Below are positions 8,125 through 15,677 of a DNA stretch of 37,001 nucleotides, piece by piece. The DNA is from SXIZ01 sp040079795 (GTDB lineage Bacteria; Pseudomonadota; Gammaproteobacteria; Methylococcales; Methylomonadaceae), in NCBI GenBank assembly GCA_040079795.1, contig JBEBJQ010000042.1, positions 1-37,001 on the forward strand. The letters run 5' to 3'. The notes under the pieces are model-generated. The model ran no database searches. It saw nothing but the letters and a program-made list of their open reading frames with translations, and was not told where the DNA came from. Within the stretch, counting starts at the first letter, position 1. Each line of letters begins with the position of its first letter. The position numbers and the translations under genes were made by a program.

Positions 8125-9780
8125 TTATTCTTCATCACATACTTTGCGATCAAACTTTTTAGAACGTTCACAAGGCTTGTCTCTTGCGTGTTCTGCTTCA
8201 GCCACTAATTGCTTGCTAAAAACAGTTGCACCGGATAAATCTTTTAACGCAACAGTCATCGCTTTGCTGTTCCGGTCAATATTCACTTCACCAAAAAATT
8301 GCAGTCCCGCATACGGAGACAAATTGGCTTGACCGGCAGGGGGGGCTTTGTAAAACAACACTTGCGGACCAAACGTTGCATCAGTGGTATTAGGACCGAA
8401 CGAGCCGGCATTAAGGGGGCCTGAGACAAATTCCCAGAACGGCAAAAAATCTTTGCTTTGTGCTTTGGCAGGGTCGTAATAATGCGCCGCCGCATAGTGG
8501 ACATCTGCGGTTAACCAAACGATATTTTTTATCTGCGCTTGTTTAATAGCACTAAACAACCGTGCCAATTCCAGCTCACGGCCTGCCGCAACACCGTTGT
8601 CACCATTGGCCACAGCTTCCCAGCGAGGTTTACCTTGGGCATTAACGCCATCACCCACATTCAATCCGATTGGCATATCCGCTGAAATCACTTTCCACAC
8701 CGCATTAGAATTGTTCAGTTCTTCCGTAAGCCACGCCAGTTGGGTTTCGCCCAGAAATGCGGTTTCAGGGCTTTCTTGAGTTTGCAGGTTGGCAGTGTTG
8801 GGGCCGCGATAACTGCGCATATCCAAGACAAACACATCCAGCAGCTTGCCGTAGGAGATTTTGCGGTAAACCCGTTCAGATTCCTCGGCATTGTGCGGAC
8901 GCAACGGCGCGTATTCATGGAAGGCCTTGGTTGCGTGGGCAATCAACAACGGCACATCCTTGACGGTATAACGGACATCGGCACTCAAATCTTTCGCATC
9001 CGACCAGTTATTGACGACTTCATGATCATCCCATTGCCAGATTTGCGGAACTTCGGCATTGAAACGACGCAAATTGGCATCCAGGAGATTATATTTGTAA
9101 CGGCCGCGAAACTCGTTGAGGGTTTCTGCAACTTTACTGACTTCCGGCGTGACAATGTTGTTCCATTTTTGGCCGTTTTCAGCCGCCACACTTTCAAGAA
9201 TCGGGCCGTCTGAATAAATATTGTCACCGCTTTGGATAAAAAATTGCGGTTTAACCTGGCGCATGGTTTCGTAAATTTTCATGCCGCCAAAGGCTTCATT
9301 AATCCCCCAGCCTTGCCCGGCAGTATCACCACCCCACACAAACCGAATATTATCCTGTTTACCGATGGTATAAAAGTGTCCGCTAACCGGATCGCTTTTC
9401 GCCCGTGCGTTAGTTAAATCCTCAAACCAAACTTTGACAAATACCTCATTACCCTGCGGCAAACCAACTAAGTCCTGTCTTGCCGTGTAATCGGAAGTTT
9501 CCAGCGCATAAGGGCCACGAACCAGAATAGAACCAATAAATTGCTGGTTAAAAGCATATTCAATCATCATGCGTGAAGGCCGGTCAGAGCGGCTCCAGAT
9601 TACCGCCCGTCCAGGTGCCAAGCCCCCAATTTGAATCCCTTGTGCCATTAAGGGGCGCGCATTTGAATCTATTGCGAATACCGGAGTGTTTGAAATCAGC
9701 AGGCAGGGTAATGCAAATACACCGGCTAACTTATTTAGAGGCAGTAAATGTTGATTGATATTTTTTCTTAATTTCTCCAT
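8125..9780 (-). CDS. phoD: PhoD-type alkaline phosphatase/phosphodiesterase
   Basis: PhoD enzymes release phosphate from mono- and diesters outside the cytoplasm. From ATG 9780 the product has 551 residues. Visible metal-binding motifs of the PhoD calcineurin-like domain are GDTAGQG (about residue 150), GDNIYSDG (about 185), WDDHEVVNNW (about 253) and DVHYAAAHYY (about 430). ATG 9780 is preferred over the ORF start at 9837 because GGGGA lies upstream, the Pho promoter -10 falls at 9820-9825, and the protein then opens with a signal peptide. That peptide (MEKLRKN, then a hydrophobic core ending PVFA) lacks a twin-arginine pair, unlike classical Tat-exported PhoD. The C-terminus is charged and contains two Cys. 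It heads an operon with glpQ. Confidence 0.92.
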   Translation of the reverse strand: MEKLRKNINQHLLPLNKLAGVFALPCLLISNTPVFAIDSNARPLMAQGIQIGGLAPGRAVIWSRSDRPSRMMIEYAFNQQFIGSILVRGPYALETSDYTARQDLVGLPQGNEVFVKVWFEDLTNARAKSDPVSGHFYTIGKQDNIRFVWGGDTAGQGWGINEAFGGMKIYETMRQVKPQFFIQSGDNIYSDGPILESVAAENGQKWNNIVTPEVSKVAETLNEFRGRYKYNLLDANLRRFNAEVPQIWQWDDHEVVNNWSDAKDLSADVRYTVKDVPLLIAHATKAFHEYAPLRPHNAEESERVYRKISYGKLLDVFVLDMRSYRGPNTANLQTQESPETAFLGETQLAWLTEELNNSNAVWKVISADMPIGLNVGDGVNAQGKPRWEAVANGDNGVAAGRELELARLFSAIKQAQIKNIVWLTADVHYAAAHYYDPAKAQSKDFLPFWEFVSGPLNAGSFGPNTTDATFGPQVLFYKAPPAGQANLSPYAGLQFFGEVNIDRNSKAMTVALKDLSGATVFSKQLVAEAEHARDKPCERSKKFDRKVCDEE

Positions 9781-9819
9781 GTGCTTAATCCCCAAGTGTT
9801 GTGTTGTATTGGAATCCAC

Positions 9820-9864
9820 ACTATACGGGGACAACATGTCAAATTGGTTAAGAGTTGATGACAG
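9820..9864 (-). promoter_or_regulatory. Putative Pho-box promoter of phoD-glpQ
   Basis: On the minus strand three 7-mers sit at 11-bp intervals: CTGTCAT (9858-9864, perfect), TCTTAAC (9847-9853, poor) and TTGACAT (9836-9842, 5 of 7). Exactly 10 bp after the last comes TATAGT (9820-9825), a good -10. This reproduces the spacing of the phoU promoter. The phoD ATG is 40 bp further on. Confidence 0.6.
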
Positions 9865-10105
9865 TTCTGCTTGAACATTGCAATTGGTTCCGTCGAAATT
9901 TATCGGCCTAGGATAGTAATTTCAATTTCACAATTAGCGGTGCCCAATTTCTAAGAGATGTTATTTTGTACGCGGTATTTTTACGTTAGGCATGTGGGGT
10001 TCTGCCCCCAAACCCCCGAAATTTTTAACGCATTAATATGAATAGGGTGATTTGAGTCCTATAAAAACACATTTCCAGTCATGAAAGCTATAAAATAATT
10101 TTGAG

Positions 10106-10161
10106 AACAGGAAACATACAACAATGAGAAGGACGCCTTATATCGTTGTAAGTTTCCTGTT
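10106..10161. repeat. Long imperfect hairpin, 26-27 bp arms
   Basis: Arm 1 (10106-10132) and arm 2 (10136-10161) are near-complementary with a 3-nt loop. The outer 10 bp are perfect (AACAGGAAAC / GTTTCCTGTT), followed by one mismatch, six perfect pairs (TACAAC/GTTGTA), a second mismatch and a less regular inner part with one bulge. TTTT follows arm 2 on the plus strand. A 21-codon ORF (10124-10189) starts inside arm 1, nine bases after AGGAAA, but its coding status is doubtful. It may be a small RNA, a palindromic repeat unit or a terminator-like structure. Confidence 0.65.
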
Positions 10162-10325
10162 TTACAAAAGCCGCTTTAAACCGGTTTAGTATTCAGTTTG
10201 AAGGACGGATACCAAATAGATAATTAAATCCCATTTACATAAAATTCAGGGTACCCTTATTATAGAATTCGCTGACTCTTCACCCTCAATTTTTTGCCCC
10301 TATCAACCCGCAGCACAATGTTTAC

Positions 10326-10357
10326 TAATAATATGTGAAATACTTCACATATTATTA
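10326..10357. repeat. Perfect inverted repeat with 14-bp arms
   Basis: TAATAATATGTGAA (10326-10339 with the leading T) pairs with TTCACATATTATTA (10344-10357) around a 4-nt centre ATAC. It lies 164 bp upstream of the response regulator ATG. It has no flanking U-run and is a candidate operator or mRNA leader structure. Confidence 0.7.
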
Positions 10358-10521
10358 ACGCTATTTTTCATACCATTAAGTGCTTTTAGGCTTTTTTTGC
10401 TTTATCCTTTTGCGGATAAGTATAAAAAACGATACTGTTGGCTTAAGCAATAATTCCTTAACATTTCTGCCACACAGAAAACACGCATGGTTTTTTATTT
10501 CGGTCTTCTGGAGAATCGCTC

Positions 10522-11205
10522 ATGTTAAAAAATAAAGCGACCGCATTGGTTTACGTGGTGGATGATGAATTTGCAATTCGCGATTCATTAAGCCTGTTGA
10601 TTGAATCAACTGGACAGCCAGTAAAAAGCTTCGCCTCAGCTGAAGCTTTTTTGAATCACTACCGCCCTGAGCAACCCGGTTGTTTAATTCTGGATGTCAG
10701 AATGCCAAGCATGTCCGGGCTAGAATTACAAAACGCGTTATTAACAAAAGGCATTTCAATTCCGATCATTTTTATGAGTGGTCATGCAGAAATTCCTGAT
10801 TCAGCAAAAGCTTTTCGGGCAGGCGCGGTGGATTTTTTACAAAAGCCTTTTAGCAATGCTGACCTATTGGAACGAATCGAAGAAGCATTGGAAAAAGACC
10901 GTTACACCAGAGCCAACGTTATCGAAAAAGGCCAGTTGCTGGAGCGCGTCAATCGTTTAACACCTAGGGAAAAAGAAGTGTTGTCCCTAATCGTCAGTAA
11001 TCATTCAAATAAAGAATCTGCCAAGATCCTGGATATTAGCAACCGCACTGTCGATGCACACCGCTCCAAAATCATGGAAAAGCTACAAGTTGACAATGTT
11101 GCTGAATTAGTTCTAATGGTAATGCGCTTAGACATCTTTAACAAAAACACTAGGGCACTTGATGAAGGGGTGCTTTTAAATAACAATAGTAGCCGTTATT
11201 TTTGA
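10522..11205 (+). CDS. FixJ/NarL-type response regulator, orphan
   Basis: The 227-residue product has an N-terminal receiver domain with the acidic pocket DDE at 14-16, phosphorylatable Asp58 (LILDVRMPSMSG), Ser87 in the switch position (FMSGH) and Lys109 (FLQKPF). A LuxR-type helix-turn-helix follows at about residues 145-205 (LTPREKEVL, NKESAKILDISNRTVDAHRSKIMEKL). It should be a phosphorylation-controlled DNA-binding regulator. GGAGA stands eight bases before the ATG. No histidine kinase gene is nearby. Methanotrophs have orphan regulators of this class, including MxaB for methanol dehydrogenase genes, but the sequence alone does not let me assign that name. The serine-rich and asparagine-rich tail after residue 210 is not part of the domains. 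Confidence 0.9.
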   Translation: MLKNKATALVYVVDDEFAIRDSLSLLIESTGQPVKSFASAEAFLNHYRPEQPGCLILDVRMPSMSGLELQNALLTKGISIPIIFMSGHAEIPDSAKAFRAGAVDFLQKPFSNADLLERIEEALEKDRYTRANVIEKGQLLERVNRLTPREKEVLSLIVSNHSNKESAKILDISNRTVDAHRSKIMEKLQVDNVAELVLMVMRLDIFNKNTRALDEGVLLNNNSSRYF

Positions 11206-11245
11206 ACTGCCCCCCCTTCCTTCAGTAAATATTATCGGCCATCCA

Positions 11246-11271
11246 CGCCAGTTACCTGGCGACACCGTTTT
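11246..11271 (+). terminator. Weak terminator after the response regulator
   Basis: CGCCAG (11246-11251) and CTGGCG (11256-11261) form a 6-bp GC-rich stem with a 4-nt loop; a T-run follows five bases later (11267-11271). Plausible but the spacing is imperfect. Confidence 0.4.
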
Positions 11272-11356
11272 TAGAAATAAAAATTACCGCAATCAGTAAA
11301 CTCAAACGCAGAACATGAAATAATAGCGTTTTGCTACTTTACTGAATCAAATCATC

Positions 11357-13024
11357 ATGGCGCAATATATTTTCTCAATGAATCGGGTGGGGAAAATCGT
11401 CCCCCCCAAAAAATACATCCTCAAAGATATTTCACTGTCATTTTTTCCCGGCGCTAAAATTGGCGTACTGGGCTTAAATGGCTCAGGAAAATCCACCTTA
11501 CTTAAAATTATGGCGGGGCTCGATACTGAGATCGAAGGTGAAGCCATTCCTTTAAAAGGCATTAAAATTGGTTATTTATCGCAAGAACCACAACTAGACC
11601 CGACTAAAACCGTGCGCGGCAATGTTGAAGAAGCCGTCGCGGAAATTAAAGCCGTCTTGGTGCAACTAGATGAAGTTTATGCAGCCTATGCTTTACCGGA
11701 TGCCGATTTTGATAAGTTAGCCGCAGAGCAGGCCCGTCTGGAAGACATTATTAACGCTTGCGACGGTCATGATTTGGATCGTAAACTGGAAGTGGCCGCA
11801 GATGCCTTACGCTTACCGGATTGGGATGCTGATGTCACCAAACTGTCGGGTGGCGAAAAACGCCGCGTCGCGCTGTGTCGATTATTACTCTCCAACCCAG
11901 ACATGCTGCTGCTGGATGAACCCACCAACCATTTGGATGCTGAATCAGTTGCCTGGCTGGAACGGTTTTTACATGATTATCTTGGCACCGTGGTCGCCGT
12001 TACCCATGACCGTTATTTCCTCGACAATGTCGCTGGCTGGATCTTAGAGCTGGACCGCGGCTCCGGCATTCCATGGGAAGGCAATTACTCCAGCTGGCTA
12101 GAACAAAAAGGCAACCGGTTATTGCAAGAGGAAAAACAGGAATCTTCGCGCCAAAAAGCCATGAAAGAGGAATTGGAATGGGTAAGGTCTAATCCCAAAG
12201 GCCGCCATGCCAAAAGCAAAGCCCGTTTGGCACGTTTCGACGAATTGTCCTCTGTAGATGTTCAAAAACGCAACGAAACCCAGGAAATCTACATTCCACC
12301 CGGCCCGCGCCTGGGAGATGTAGTCATAAACATTGATCATGTCAGCAAAAGCTTTGGGGATCGGTTACTCGTGAATGATTTAAGCTTTAAATTACCGCCC
12401 GGCGGCATCGTGGGTATCATCGGCCCTAATGGCGCAGGTAAAACTACGCTGTTTCGGATGATGGCAGGTTTTGATAAGCCTGATGCCGGTACGGTTACAT
12501 TAGGTCAAACCGTGCAGTTAGCTTATGTAGACCAACTGCGGGACGACATGGATGATAAAAAAACCGTCTGGGAAGAGGTATCGGATGGCTTGGATATTAT
12601 TACCGTCGGTAATTATCAAACACCTTCGCGCGCCTATTTGGGGCGTTTTAACTTTAAAGGTGGGGATCAGCAAAAAACCATTGGCACACTGTCCGGTGGT
12701 GAACGTAACCGTGTGCATCTGGCGAAACTACTTAAAAGCGGCGGTAATTTACTGTTATTGGATGAGCCGACCAACGATTTAGACGTTGAAACCCTTCGGG
12801 CATTGGAAGATGCACTATTGGCATTTCCTGGCTGCGCCGTGGTAATTTCGCATGACCGCTGGTTCTTGGATCGGATTGCAACACATATTCTGGCGTTTGA
12901 AGGTGACAGTAATGTCGTATGGTTTGAAGGCAATTATGCGGATTATGAAGCTGACCGTCACCGCCGCCTAGGAACCGATGCCGACACGCCGCATCGCCTT
13001 AAATACAAAAAATTAGGCGTATAA
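11357..13024 (+). CDS. ettA: Energy-dependent translational throttle protein EttA (ABC-F)
   Basis: EttA binds the ribosomal E site and gates the first elongation step according to the ATP/ADP ratio. The 555-residue product matches the family length and has two ABC cassettes: Walker A GLNGSGKST (about residues 39-47) with LSGGEKRR (about 163), and GPNGAGKTT (about 355) with LSGGERNR (about 444). Both Walker B segments read LLLLDEPTN. Between them lies the charged linker (KQESSRQKAMKEELEWVRS) typical of ABC-F proteins, and there are no membrane segments. The N-terminus MAQYIFSMNRVGK is characteristic of EttA. It lies 151 bp after the response regulator and converges on pnp across a shared terminator. 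Confidence 0.96.
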   Translation: MAQYIFSMNRVGKIVPPKKYILKDISLSFFPGAKIGVLGLNGSGKSTLLKIMAGLDTEIEGEAIPLKGIKIGYLSQEPQLDPTKTVRGNVEEAVAEIKAVLVQLDEVYAAYALPDADFDKLAAEQARLEDIINACDGHDLDRKLEVAADALRLPDWDADVTKLSGGEKRRVALCRLLLSNPDMLLLDEPTNHLDAESVAWLERFLHDYLGTVVAVTHDRYFLDNVAGWILELDRGSGIPWEGNYSSWLEQKGNRLLQEEKQESSRQKAMKEELEWVRSNPKGRHAKSKARLARFDELSSVDVQKRNETQEIYIPPGPRLGDVVINIDHVSKSFGDRLLVNDLSFKLPPGGIVGIIGPNGAGKTTLFRMMAGFDKPDAGTVTLGQTVQLAYVDQLRDDMDDKKTVWEEVSDGLDIITVGNYQTPSRAYLGRFNFKGGDQQKTIGTLSGGERNRVHLAKLLKSGGNLLLLDEPTNDLDVETLRALEDALLAFPGCAVVISHDRWFLDRIATHILAFEGDSNVVWFEGNYADYEADRHRRLGTDADTPHRLKYKKLGV

Positions 13025-13066
13025 GTGTTTTTTACTACAAAAAATATTTAACAAAGCCGCCCATAA

Positions 13067-13090
13067 AAAAAGGGTCTTACGACCCTTTTT
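13067..13090. terminator. Bidirectional terminator between ettA and pnp
   Basis: AAAAAGGGTC (13067-13076) and GACCCTTTTT (13081-13090) form a 10-bp stem with a 4-nt loop, flanked by A-runs and T-runs on the two sides, so it can terminate convergent transcription from both strands. Confidence 0.9.
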
Positions 13091-13113
13091 CTTTTAGCAG
13101 TTTCAACGCTTTT

Positions 13114-15204
13114 TTAAGCCTCAGCTTTTTCCACTTCTTTCATACTGAGCCTAACCCGGCCTTGACGATCAATTTCCAGCACTTTTACTTTAACTACATC
13201 GCCTTCCGCCAGTTTGTCACTGACTTTATCGACATGTTCATCGGAAATTTGTGAAATATGTACCAAGCCATCTTTACCCGGTAGAATGGTCACAAATGCA
13301 CCGAAGTCCATCAATCGGACAACTTTACCTTCGTAAGTTTTACCGACTTCAACTTCAGCGGTGATTTCCTCAATAATGCGGCGAGCTTCTTCGCCTGCGG
13401 CCTTATCAACAGAAGCCACCTTAACGATACCGTCATCGGTCAAATCAATACTTGCACCGGTCTGTTCGGTAATGCTACGGATTGTTGCCCCCCCTTTACC
13501 AATAACTTCGCGAATTTTGCTCGGATCAATTTTAAAAGTAATAATGCGCGGTGCAAAATCAGACATTTGATCGCGGGTCGTAGACAACGACTTATTCATT
13601 TCGCCTAAAATATGCAAACGGCCTTGTTTGGCTTGCGCCAAGGCAGCTTTCATAATTTCCGCGGTAATGCCATCAATTTTAATATCCATTTGCAGGGCAG
13701 TTATACCCTCTTCGGAACCAGCAACCTTAAAATCCATATCGCCTAAGTGATCTTCATCACCCATGATGTCAGAAAGTACCGCAAAACTATCACCTTCTTT
13801 TATTAAACCCATAGCAATACCAGCCACTGGCGTTTTAATCGGCACGCCAGCGTCCATTAACGCTAAGCTGCTGCCACAAACAGAGGCCATTGAGCTGGAA
13901 CCATTGGATTCGGTGATTTCTGAAACTACCCGCACCACGTATGGAAATTCATCCATATTGGGTAGAACTGCTTGTACACCCCGTTTAGCCAAACGGCCAT
14001 GACCAATTTCGCGGCGCTTAGGTGATCCTACAAAACCAGTTTCGCCGACGCTATACGGTGGGAAATTGTAATGCAACATAAACTGGTCTTTATACTCGCC
14101 TGCCAGTGCATCAATAGTTTGGGCATCACGCGCAGTCCCTAAAGTCGCCACGACCAGTGCTTGCGTTTCACCGCGGGTGAATAATGCCGAACCGTGGGTT
14201 CTAGGCAATACGCCGGTACGAATAGTAATAGGGCGAATAGTCGCTAAATCTCTTCCGTCAATGCGTTTGCCTTCATTAAGGATAGCGCCACGGACAATTT
14301 TTGCTTCCAAATGTTCGATAATCAGACGAATATCTTTTTCCGATTTAGCATACCGCTCATCCGCTGTAATAGCCGCCACAACGTCATTGCGGATACCTTT
14401 AAGCTGTTCCTGCCGTACTAATTTTTCGGCAATCTGATAAGCCGCTTTAATACCTGCTTCAACACTGCTAACGACTAATTGTTTTAGCTCTGCATCAACT
14501 GCCGGGGCAGTCCAGGCAATTTCAGGCCGGGCCACTTCCTGAGCAAACTCTTTGATGGCGTTAATGGCTATTTGCATTTGCTCATGTCCGAATAGCACCG
14601 CACCCAACATGATTTCTTCAGATAACTGATCCGCTTCCGACTCAACCATCAAGACAGCATGGGCGGTACCGGCAACGACTAATTGTAATTGCGACTCTTT
14701 TAAAATTGCTTCCGAAGGGTTTAACAAGTAAGCACCTTCTTTGTAACCGACACATGCCGCGGCAACCGGCCCATTAAACGGCAATCCTGAAATAGCCAGT
14801 GCGGCAGAAGCACCTAACAGCGCAGGAATTTCCGGATCAACTTCCGGGTTTAACGAAACTACTGTGGCAATAATTTGCACTTCATTCGTATAACCTTCAG
14901 GAAACAACGGACGAATAGGCCGGTCAATCAAACGTGAGGTTAAGGTTTCTTTTTCACTGGGACGGCCTTCACGTTTAAAAAAACCACCTGGAATTTTACC
15001 GGCCGCATAAGTTTTTTCTTGATAATTAACCGTTAATGGAAAAAAGTCCCCGCCAGCGGCTTCTTTTTTAGCAACGACGGTAACGAGCAGCGATGTGCCT
15101 GCCACATCTATCATAACTGCGCCGTCAGCTTGACGGGCTATTTCACCTGTTTCCAGGGTAACAAGTAAATCGCCGTACTGAAATTCTTTCCTGATAGGTT
15201 TCAC
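13114..15204 (-). CDS. pnp: Polyribonucleotide nucleotidyltransferase (PNPase)
   Basis: PNPase degrades RNA 3' to 5' by phosphorolysis and is part of the degradosome in many proteobacteria. The 696-residue product has two RNase PH domains (FFPLTVNYQEKTYAAGKIPGG near the start; RTHGSALFTRGETQ in the second), an internal helical domain, then a KH domain (REVIGKGGATIRSITEQTG) and an S1 domain (YEGKVVRLMDFGAFV). The start codon is GTG at 15204, with AGGAA about eight bases upstream. It follows rpsO, with an intrinsic hairpin between them, the arrangement known from E. coli, where pnp is controlled through its structured leader by RNase III and PNPase itself. The same control here is inferred. Confidence 0.98.
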   Translation of the reverse strand: MKPIRKEFQYGDLLVTLETGEIARQADGAVMIDVAGTSLLVTVVAKKEAAGGDFFPLTVNYQEKTYAAGKIPGGFFKREGRPSEKETLTSRLIDRPIRPLFPEGYTNEVQIIATVVSLNPEVDPEIPALLGASAALAISGLPFNGPVAAACVGYKEGAYLLNPSEAILKESQLQLVVAGTAHAVLMVESEADQLSEEIMLGAVLFGHEQMQIAINAIKEFAQEVARPEIAWTAPAVDAELKQLVVSSVEAGIKAAYQIAEKLVRQEQLKGIRNDVVAAITADERYAKSEKDIRLIIEHLEAKIVRGAILNEGKRIDGRDLATIRPITIRTGVLPRTHGSALFTRGETQALVVATLGTARDAQTIDALAGEYKDQFMLHYNFPPYSVGETGFVGSPKRREIGHGRLAKRGVQAVLPNMDEFPYVVRVVSEITESNGSSSMASVCGSSLALMDAGVPIKTPVAGIAMGLIKEGDSFAVLSDIMGDEDHLGDMDFKVAGSEEGITALQMDIKIDGITAEIMKAALAQAKQGRLHILGEMNKSLSTTRDQMSDFAPRIITFKIDPSKIREVIGKGGATIRSITEQTGASIDLTDDGIVKVASVDKAAGEEARRIIEEITAEVEVGKTYEGKVVRLMDFGAFVTILPGKDGLVHISQISDEHVDKVSDKLAEGDVVKVKVLEIDRQGRVRLSMKEVEKAEA

Positions 15205-15265
15205 TATAAGGTTCCTTTACGTTAAAGAGTCAAAAAAATAGGTTAAATCCTGGTTTTCGCTTACA

Positions 15266-15290
15266 AAAACGGCACCTGACGTGCCGTTTT
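15266..15290 (-). terminator. Terminator/attenuator between rpsO and pnp
   Basis: AAAACGGCAC (15266-15275) and GTGCCGTTTT (15281-15290) form a 10-bp stem with a 5-nt loop, eleven bases after the rpsO stop; on the minus strand the stem is followed by a short U-run. It corresponds in position to the t1 attenuator of E. coli rpsO-pnp. Confidence 0.85.
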
Positions 15291-15300
15291 GAAGCGTATC

Positions 15301-15570
15301 TTACTTACGCAAGCCTAAGCGTTCAATCAAAGAACGATAACGCGCAATTTCTGTTCTTTTAAGATAATCCAATAATTTACGACGTTGGTTAACCATACGT
15401 AATAAGCCTCTACGGGAATGGTTATCTTTTTTATGCTCAGCAAAATGCGGCGTTAAATGCGTAATATGCGCAGTTAATAGCGCGATTTGTACTTCGCATG
15501 AACCAGTGTCAGTTTCTGATAACCGATATTCTTCAACGACTGCTTTTTTTTGTGCTGGTGTAAATGGCAT
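15301..15570 (-). CDS. rpsO: 30S ribosomal protein S15
   Basis: S15 binds the central domain of 16S rRNA early in 30S assembly. The 89-residue product has the standard bacterial length and the conserved segments GSCEVQIALLTAHITHLTPHF and DNHSRRGLLRMVNQRRKLLDYLK, ending in the basic ERLGLRK tail. The start at 15570 is an ATG followed by the usual SLT/TPAQKK-type N-terminus. It is flanked on both sides by terminator-like hairpins, so it may be partly a separate transcript within the operon; S15 is autoregulated through an mRNA pseudoknot in E. coli, which I cannot confirm here. Confidence 0.98.
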   Translation of the reverse strand: MPFTPAQKKAVVEEYRLSETDTGSCEVQIALLTAHITHLTPHFAEHKKDNHSRRGLLRMVNQRRKLLDYLKRTEIARYRSLIERLGLRK

Positions 15571-15604
15571 GTTTTTTAATCCCTATACGATTAAATTTAA
15601 AAAA

Positions 15605-15621
15605 ATCATCACAATGATGAT
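15605..15621 (-). terminator. Hairpin with U-run just upstream of rpsO
   Basis: ATCATCA (15605-15611) and TGATGAT (15615-15621) form a 7-bp stem with a 3-nt loop followed on the minus strand by seven U residues. Together with the next hairpin it forms a tandem terminator between truB and rpsO. Confidence 0.6.
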
Positions 15622-15630
15622 CATAAAATA

Positions 15631-15658
15631 GGTCAGCCACAATAGGGTGTAGCCGACC
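15631..15658 (-). terminator. Terminator-like hairpin after truB
   Basis: GGTCAGCCACA (15631-15641) and TGTAGCCGACC (15648-15658) form an 11-bp stem (two G-U pairs in the minus-strand RNA) with a 6-nt loop, followed by UAUUUUAU. It begins 19 bases after the truB stop. Confidence 0.65.
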
Positions 15659-15677
15659 CGTCATTTATGTTAGGCAG

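Larger units (their letters stand above)
9865..10521. other. Long non-coding region before the response regulator
   Basis: Nearly 660 bp hold no credible gene on either strand. The stretch contains a long imperfect hairpin (10106-10161), a perfect inverted repeat with 14-bp arms (10326-10357) and a short one, TTATCC/GGATAA (10402-10419), which fits operator or RNA structure upstream of the regulator. A GC-rich patch (9995-10018) has runs of G and C that could pair. Confidence 0.6.

Noticed and set aside
8740..9213. 157-codon plus-strand frame inside phoD
   Set aside because: Antisense to conserved PhoD motifs, no start context and no recognisable protein features.
10124..10189. 21-codon micro-ORF as a real gene
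   Set aside because: A ribosome-like AGGAAA precedes it, but it lies in a hairpin arm and no conservation can be judged; kept only as a note.
10522..11205. Naming the response regulator mxaB
   Set aside because: The domain layout fits many FixJ/NarL regulators, and no methanol dehydrogenase gene is near; naming needs a phylogeny.
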